DNA of 13,990 nucleotides, taken from the NCBI GenBank assembly GCA_018664745.1, contig JABJNS010000091.1, positions 1 to 13,990 of the forward strand, written 5' to 3'. The first letter of the stretch is position 1. Each line of letters begins with the position of its first letter. This stretch comes from Flavobacteriales bacterium (GTDB lineage: Bacteria > Bacteroidota > Bacteroidia > Flavobacteriales > BACL11). The notes under the pieces are model-generated. The model had not been told where the DNA came from, ran no database searches, and saw only the letters and a program-made list of their open reading frames with translations. Positions 13,668 to 13,990 of the stretch are shown here, in pieces. The translations under genes and the position numbers were made by a program.

Positions 13668-13990
13668 TTATTGGTTGCTTTTCCATTTATCAGAAATGGA
13701 CTCATTATTCACAACTGAGTTTATTGTTTGAGCAAAGAAATCAGCAACTGAAATTTCTCTTACTTTACTACTTTTATGTGTTTTAGGAATCGTATTTGTA
13801 ATTACTAATTCCGCAATATTTGAAGCATCCAACCTTTCGTAAGCCGTACCTGATAACATACCATGCGTACAATAAGCACGAACACTTGTTGCTCCATTAG
13901 CAATCATTAAATCAGCAGCTTTAGTAAGTGTACCTGCAGTATCCACCATATCATCAATAATAACAACATCCTTACCTGCAACATCCCCTA
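13668..13990 (-). CDS. prs: Ribose-phosphate pyrophosphokinase (PRPP synthetase), C-terminal third
   Basis: The reading frame is open to the right edge, so the gene begins outside the window. The visible 106 residues start GDVAGKDVVIIDDMVDTAGT, the strand and PRPP/ribose-5-phosphate binding loop with the DDMVDTAGT signature. YCTHGMLSGTAYERL follows, then the end of the type I phosphoribosyltransferase-like domain. The enzyme makes PRPP from ribose-5-phosphate and ATP for purine, pyrimidine, His, Trp and NAD synthesis. A complete protein is a little over 300 residues, so about two thirds is missing. It lies 30 bases upstream of rplY. Confidence 0.95.
   Translation of the reverse strand, partial: GDVAGKDVVIIDDMVDTAGTLTKAADLMIANGATSVRAYCTHGMLSGTAYERLDASNIAELVITNTIPKTHKSSKVREISVADFFAQTINSVVNNESISDKWKSNQ

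Noticed and set aside
1..13990. Hidden defence system, prophage, transposon or CRISPR array
   Set aside because: No nuclease/toxin pairs, transposase, integrase, phage structural genes or spaced repeats were seen. Gene content and codon style are even across the window and fit a core chromosomal region.

Overview
The window looks like chromosome from a Bacteroidota (Flavobacteriia-like) bacterium. It is AT-rich, it lacks Shine-Dalgarno-like sites at most starts, and it has several copies of the Bacteroidota -7 promoter element TAnnTTTG. It encodes type IX secretion (T9SS) proteins: a cargo with a gliding-motility-associated C-terminal domain and a PorP/SprF-family protein. It also carries lineage-typical genes such as a DUF2723 membrane protein and the order prs-rplY-pth. 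I see no phage, insertion sequence, integrase, CRISPR array or known defence system. This is mostly core genome, cut into blocks by three single tRNA genes.

Layout, left to right. 1-598 (-) is the N-terminal part of a secreted fibronectin-III/cysteine-motif protein running off the left edge. tRNA-Gln (744-816, -) follows with its own promoter and terminator. 959-4671 (+) is a pair: a DUF2723 GT-C-like membrane protein and a polysaccharide deacetylase that appears to start at TTG. A class I methyltransferase (4661-5437, -) converges on it. Upstream on the minus strand lies a very tight cluster read as DUF4197 protein, DUF1844 protein, membrane-anchored coiled-coil protein, exonuclease III (8143 down to 5471). 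A divergent BadF/BadG-type sugar kinase (8237-9079, +) converges on a CAT-anticodon tRNA (9111-9184, -). Next come a HAD phosphatase (9243-9863, +) and a convergent minus-strand operon (12243 down to 9832) of T9SS cargo, PorP/SprF-like protein and methylmalonyl-CoA epimerase. tRNA-Cys (12308-12378, -), pth, rplY and the 3' third of prs close the window.

How the genes fit together. The surface-protein operon pairs a small SprB-repeat cargo with the PorP/SprF partner expected for type B T9SS sorting, and a metabolic epimerase gene is attached to its 3' end. The DUF2723/deacetylase pair suggests envelope glycan or glycoprotein work. prs-rplY-pth is a nucleotide/translation housekeeping block. 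The best leads for a second look are the coupled mce in the T9SS operon, the DUF4197-DUF1844-coiled-coil-xth cluster of uncharacterised families, the short control segment between tRNA-Cys and the cargo gene, and the identity of the CAT tRNA. None of these is clear evidence of a new system.
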